From contig CAYVWR010000011.1 in the NCBI GenBank assembly GCA_964455525.1, positions 62,001 through 126,000 of the forward strand: a stretch of DNA of 64,000 nucleotides. Reading direction: 5' to 3'. Each line of letters starts with the position of its first letter. Positions within the stretch are counted from its first letter, which is position 1. Below, piece after piece: positions 62,488-64,000 of this stretch. Below the pieces are notes generated by a model that worked only from the letters and a program-made list of their open reading frames with translations, made no database searches and was not told the origin of the DNA. The translations under genes were made by a program, and so were the position numbers. The stretch comes from JAFDZV01 sp964455525. GTDB lineage: Bacteria > Bacteroidota > Ignavibacteria > OLB7.

Positions 62488-63009
62488 TCAATACTCCTTC
62501 TCGCATCGAGAGACAACCTTGAAGGATAGAATGCTCTTCACAATTAGCTCAGCCGTTAGTTTGATTATAAAGGGTAACTCTGTAGCTCCGCAGATCAGGG
62601 CTGCGGCAATACGATGGTTGCCATCAAGGACTAACAATTGGCCGGAATCATCAGGTACTAAGAATGGAGGTGTGAGCCGCGTACCCTCCTCCCAATCGGC
62701 AAAGATATGTCCGACACGTATCTTATCACGTCCTTCGTAGAGCTTATCCCCCTGAAAAGCTGCACCATGGTGAAGCGCATCAAGAATTGTCGTTGAGAGT
62801 GCTCGGCAAACAACTACACCATCTTTATATGTTGTTCTTGCCATATACTCGCTGAACCAGAGAAGATCGCAATCGAGTTCCCAGAGAACTTCAGTGTCAG
62901 ACAAGCCCTTTTGCTTTGAATCAAAACAATGTTCAAAACGGATGTTATCCTTAATCCTTTGCTCTTGATCTTCTATTGAGAACCTATCTCTAATCTGCTC
63001 TAAAGACAT
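62488..63009 (-). CDS. ParB-fold protein (DGNHR motif)
   Basis: Protein of 173 residues with a ParB/sulfiredoxin-like segment near the C-terminus: PPFLVPDDSGQLLVLDGNHRIAAALICGATELPFI (about 114-148), the signature box of ParB-like nucleotidases/NTPases. The N-terminal 110 residues are not recognised (LDCDLLWFSEYMARTTYKDG). Similar domains appear in mobile-element and DNA-modification proteins, not only in chromosome partitioning. Lower GC than core genes. It converges with the HEPN-like gene and diverges from the transposase. Confidence 0.6.
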   Translation of the reverse strand: MSLEQIRDRFSIEDQEQRIKDNIRFEHCFDSKQKGLSDTEVLWELDCDLLWFSEYMARTTYKDGVVVCRALSTTILDALHHGAAFQGDKLYEGRDKIRVGHIFADWEEGTRLTPPFLVPDDSGQLLVLDGNHRIAAALICGATELPFIIKLTAELIVKSILSFKVVSRCEKEY

Positions 63010-63032
63010 GGGCGACCTAACTGGAATATTAT

Positions 63033-63054
63033 TGAGCCACCTCCAGGTGGCTCA
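63033..63054. repeat. inverted repeat between the ParB-like gene and the transposase
   Basis: TGAGCCACCT-CC-AGGTGGCTCA, a perfect 10-base palindromic stem, 53 bases before the transposase start. It may be a terminator for neighbouring transcripts or part of the insertion-sequence end; the true IS end is not proven. Confidence 0.5.
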
Positions 63055-63106
63055 TGACTGATCTTAGTTACTAACGTTACGCAGAATAGAATGAGTATTA
63101 TCAGAT

Positions 63107-64000
63107 ATGGACTGCACGCTTGATCTATATACCGACTATCTGCTGGCAACCACCGGTTCTGCCACGGCCACTGGTATGAGCGCGCTGTTCGACGGAGAAA
63201 TCAGCCACGACAAGGTGAGCCGATTCCTGAGCGAATCGCATCTGGACGGGAGCACCCTCTGGAAAACCGCGAAGCCATTGGTGCGCCGCTATGAACACTC
63301 CGAGGAGACCGTGCTCATCGCCGATGATACGATTATCCACAAGCCGCACACCGACGAGAATGCGATCATCTGCTGGCACTACGATCACTCGGCTGGAACG
63401 TCGATCAAGGGTGTCAACCTCTTGACATTGATATTCGACTGCGCTGGAGTAAGCGTTCCGATTAACGCTCATCTGGTCGAGAAAACCGAAGGCTATCTCG
63501 ACGCCACCACTGGTCAAACGAAGTATCGCAGTGCTGTCAGGAAGAACGGCATCACCCGAGCGATGCTCCTGCTGGCAGGCTCGCAGAACATCCAATACCG
63601 CTATTTCCTTGCCGATAGCTGGTTTTCATCAGCTGAAACGATGAACTTCCTCGCCAAAGATCTCTCGAAGCACTACATCATGGCTGTTGAGTCCAGCCGT
63701 ACGGTCGCGCTCAGCGAACGTGAGAAATTCAACGGCCAGTTTCATCGCCTCGATGAGCTGAGCTATCCGGAAGACGGATGCCTTCGGGGAGTCTACCTTC
63801 GCTCGGTGAAACACCCGGTGACGGTGCTCAGACAAGTCTTTACCAACAAAGATGGTTCCCACGGCATCCTGTACATGGTCAGCAATGACATCGAGTTGAC
63901 GGCGGATCGGATGCTGACGATCTACAAGAAACGGTGGAAAGTCGAGCAATACCACAAGTCGCTGAAGCAGCACACAGCAATCTCGAAGTCACCGACCAAG
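63107..64000 (+). mobile_element. IS4-superfamily (IS701-like) transposase, truncated by the window end
   Basis: The open frame starts at 63107 (MDCTLDLYTDYLLATTGSATATGMSALFDG) and has no stop before the window ends, so 298 codons are seen. IADDTIIHKPHTDENAIICWHYDHSAG is the first DDE aspartate region, and YFLADSWFSSAETMNFLAK the second; KKRWKVEQYHKSLKQHTA carries the YREK-like motif with the glutamate. This fits IS4-superfamily elements with an RNaseH-fold DDE catalytic triad. The left end of the element is probably within 63010-63106, but terminal repeats were not confirmed. Confidence 0.85.

Noticed and set aside
63125..63973. Minus-strand frames within the transposase.
   Set aside because: Antisense to the transposase. 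The plus-strand DDE motifs settle the coding strand.

Overview
The window looks like a chromosomal segment of a GC-rich member of the Bacteroidota/Chlorobiota (FCB) group, probably a Kapabacteria/Ignavibacteria-like lineage. Supporting traits are a PorV/PorQ-family outer-membrane protein, a propeller protein with a type IX secretion/FlgD-like tail, a PUR-alpha-like DUF3276 protein, a Bacteroidota-type GlmU-like protein, and a fused alpha-beta 2-oxoacid dehydrogenase E1. The species is inferred and I cannot confirm it without a search. Most genes lie on the minus strand, so operons read right to left.

Left part (1-18 kb): a GT-C membrane glycosyltransferase, an OmpA-type protein, fused E1, a lipoprotein, a GlmU-like protein, and a secreted thioredoxin/propeller protein. 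Next is an unusual tandem array of five small secreted paralogues (10.8-13.8 kb), four of them with an identical C-terminal 60 residues and a variable three-cysteine loop. A cysteine-rich secreted protein and a two-HTH LuxR-type regulator follow. Between that regulator and a tRNA-Ser lies a decayed mobile-element remnant (primase-like and excisionase-like fragments).

Middle part (18-35 kb): a DUF4149 protein, an isocitrate/isopropylmalate-type dehydrogenase, tRNA-Gly, a PorV-like protein, a thiolase and a 3-hydroxyacyl-CoA dehydrogenase-like protein, DUF3276, a large propeller protein, lumazine synthase, a DUF547 protein, a DprE1/DprE2-like oxidoreductase pair, a trans-sulfuration enzyme, a solute-binding lipoprotein and an SLBB protein.

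Right part (35-61 kb): secA, an EI24 protein and an ABC exporter; the hrcA-grpE-dnaJ heat-shock cluster; nuoL-nuoM-(Na+/H+ antiporter)-nuoN; a class II glutamine amidotransferase, lipB, a DinB protein, lpd, an MgtC protein and a YdeP-type molybdopterin oxidoreductase. Fused E1, LipB and Lpd together point to lipoate-dependent 2-oxoacid dehydrogenation, although no E2 is present here.

The last 2.8 kb is AT-richer and accessory: a HEPN-like protein, a ParB-fold DGNHR protein, and an IS4-superfamily transposase cut by the window end. The strongest candidate for something undescribed is the tandem secreted-protein array with its adjacent regulator.
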